The notes beneath the pieces are model-generated. The model did not search any database, was not told the origin of the DNA, and saw nothing but the letters and a program-made list of their open reading frames with translations. This document shows positions 23,937 through 24,698 of a DNA stretch of 24,698 nucleotides, piece after piece; the first letter of the stretch is position 1, and every line of letters starts with the position of its first letter. Both the position numbers and the translations under genes were made by a program. The DNA comes from REEB76 sp049698775 (GTDB taxonomy: Bacteria > Pseudomonadota > Gammaproteobacteria > Natronospirales > REEB76), in the NCBI GenBank assembly GCA_049698775.1, contig JBAVYM010000014.1, positions 1 to 24,698 on the forward strand. The letters are read 5' to 3'.

Positions 23937-24415
23937 GGTCCACGTCGGTACGTATATTTTTTTGATATTCAGAATTTACTGTTGGATTTTGGAGTTAGGG
24001 CACCCCGTATCAACAGCTCTGTAGGTCGGAACTCAGTGTTGCACTTAGAACTTGAAGCCGCGAATATCAATAAGAACCCACTGCACAACATTCCGTGTAA
24101 GAACATAGATTTAGAAACAAACCGGAATTGCATATAAACCAGCATTCCCCGTGGCGTCATGCCCGCCGCCACGTACAAATGTGACAAAATTTGTCCACTT
24201 CTGACATCGAAACTGATGTTCCTGGCGTCATAGACGGCCTATATGTGTGCATGCAAAGCCTTCCAAAGCTTGAAATCAGCAAGGCAAGTGACTTGGCACC
24301 AAATGTGCTTGGGTATATGCGTGGAAGTTTTTTGAGGAAGTGCTACGCAGATCCAGATTAAGGCTGTTAACTCTATGATTCATGAGAAATGTTGTGCTTG
24401 CTGGGAGTACAGTAT
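23937..24415. other. AT-richer stretch, mostly without recognisable genes
   Basis: GC content falls abruptly after the lipoprotein gene; for example 24061-24120 has 21 G/C in 60. A run of seven T at 23957-23963 follows a weak four-base stem and might end transcription, but I do not call a terminator. Apart from the short frame at 24191-24361, nothing reads as protein. Minus-strand frames here lack ribosome sites and sensible composition. Confidence 0.5.
24191..24361 (+). CDS. Possible small or remnant ORF, 56 residues
   Basis: After a stop at 24182-24184 the plus frame stays open to TAA at 24359-24361. From TTG 24191 it encodes 56 residues, including SDIETDVPGVIDGLYVCMQS and APNVLGYMRGSFLRKCYADPD, a balanced composition that looks protein-like. 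No Shine-Dalgarno precedes the TTG or the internal ATG at 24251. It may be a fragment of a degraded gene, since it lies in the low-GC right flank 54 bases before a gene with a proper start. No family recognised. Confidence 0.25.
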   Translation: MSTSDIETDVPGVIDGLYVCMQSLPKLEISKASDLAPNVLGYMRGSFLRKCYADPD

Positions 24416-24698
24416 ATGCGGATTGATTGGTACAGGTGCTTAACTTACCAAGATGCGACGCAACACGGAAATTCAATCGTCTATCTTTTTGAGCGGAACG
24501 GTGCGCCATCTTATTGGGGACATACTGATAGCTTTAAGGGGAGATACAACCCTGGGTATGACCATTTAATTGAAGATTGTCTTTGTCATGGCGGTCGCTT
24601 GTATGTCGGGAAAATAAAATACCGCAAGCGTTATTCACTCGAAGATGTCGAGGACGAACTAATCAAACGTTACGGTTCAGAATGGAACAGTCTTAGAG
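24416..24698 (+). CDS. Unrecognised protein, 3' truncated by window edge
   Basis: ATG 24416 is preceded by GGGAG at 24403-24407 with an eight-base spacing, and the frame is open to the window end (94 codons and one base), so this is very likely the start of a real gene. Its GC is low (28/60 at 24481-24540; 26/60 at 24541-24600), suggesting a history different from the housekeeping genes. I do not firmly recognise it. The segment SIVYLFERNGAPSYWGHTD, with IVY and YWG ten residues apart and an Arg eight residues after the second motif, faintly resembles the core of GIY-YIG nucleases. A later GGRLYVGKIKYRK is also suggestive. This is a hint only; the missing C-terminal part would decide. Confidence 0.7.
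   Translation, partial: MRIDWYRCLTYQDATQHGNSIVYLFERNGAPSYWGHTDSFKGRYNPGYDHLIEDCLCHGGRLYVGKIKYRKRYSLEDVEDELIKRYGSEWNSLR

Noticed and set aside
23937..23965. Terminator after the lipoprotein gene
   Set aside because: There is a run of seven T, but the stem before it is only three or four pairs.
24020..24040. GTAGGTCGGAA at the start of a possible dispersed repeat
   Set aside because: Only about ten bases match the familiar opening of such intergenic repeats and no inverted partner was found nearby.
24276..24509. 77-codon minus-strand frame
   Set aside because: It is antisense to the start and ribosome site of the plus-strand gene at 24416 and has no ribosome site of its own.
1..24698. CRISPR array, insertion sequence, phage or toxin-antitoxin pair
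   Set aside because: I saw no regularly spaced direct repeats, transposase, integrase or paired small genes in the window.

Overview
The window reads as a chromosomal core segment of a gammaproteobacterium of moderately high GC. The main evidence is zipA, which is essentially confined to Gammaproteobacteria, lying in a smc-zipA-ligA cluster, together with a metY(tRNA-fMet)-rimP-nusA-infB-rbfA-truB-rpsO-pnp cluster and an adjacent dksA-gluQRS pair. I cannot place it to genus. The lysine/alanine-rich N-terminal extension on DksA points away from the enterics, but that is inference.

Region by region: (1) 1-327 has no convincing gene. (2) 285-8955, plus strand, is the translation/transcription cluster: a sigma70-type promoter with a GC-rich discriminator, an initiator tRNA, three stacked terminator-like hairpins, then rimP, nusA, infB, rbfA, truB, and rpsO (with its own promoter), pnp and a strong GNRA-loop terminator. 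(3) 9183-17059 is a long minus-strand block, read right to left: queF, cysZ, dksA, gluQRS, acs, a YheT-type alpha/beta hydrolase, and an exported amidase. acs and the hydrolase overlap by ATGA. A palindromic repeat element lies between the hydrolase and the amidase, and a very AT-rich block precedes acs. (4) 17143-23936, plus strand, is divergent from queF: smc, zipA, ligA and a DUF1499-type lipoprotein, covering chromosome condensation, divisome anchoring and DNA ligation. (5) 23937-24698 falls sharply in GC, carries a short unexplained ORF, and ends in the 5' part of an unrecognised gene with a good ribosome binding site. It looks like the edge of an accessory region.

How the genes work together: the left cluster couples initiator tRNA supply, 30S maturation (RimP, RbfA, S15), translation initiation (IF2), transcript elongation/termination (NusA), tRNA modification (TruB) and RNA decay (PNPase). 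The minus-strand block includes the stringent-response cofactor DksA and two genes of tRNA queuosine chemistry (queF, gluQRS). Most of the window is ordinary housekeeping. I found no clear new system. The points most worth a second look are the start of gluQRS, the AT-rich palindrome before acs, the DksA tail, the hairpin stack before rimP, and the truncated low-GC gene at the right edge.
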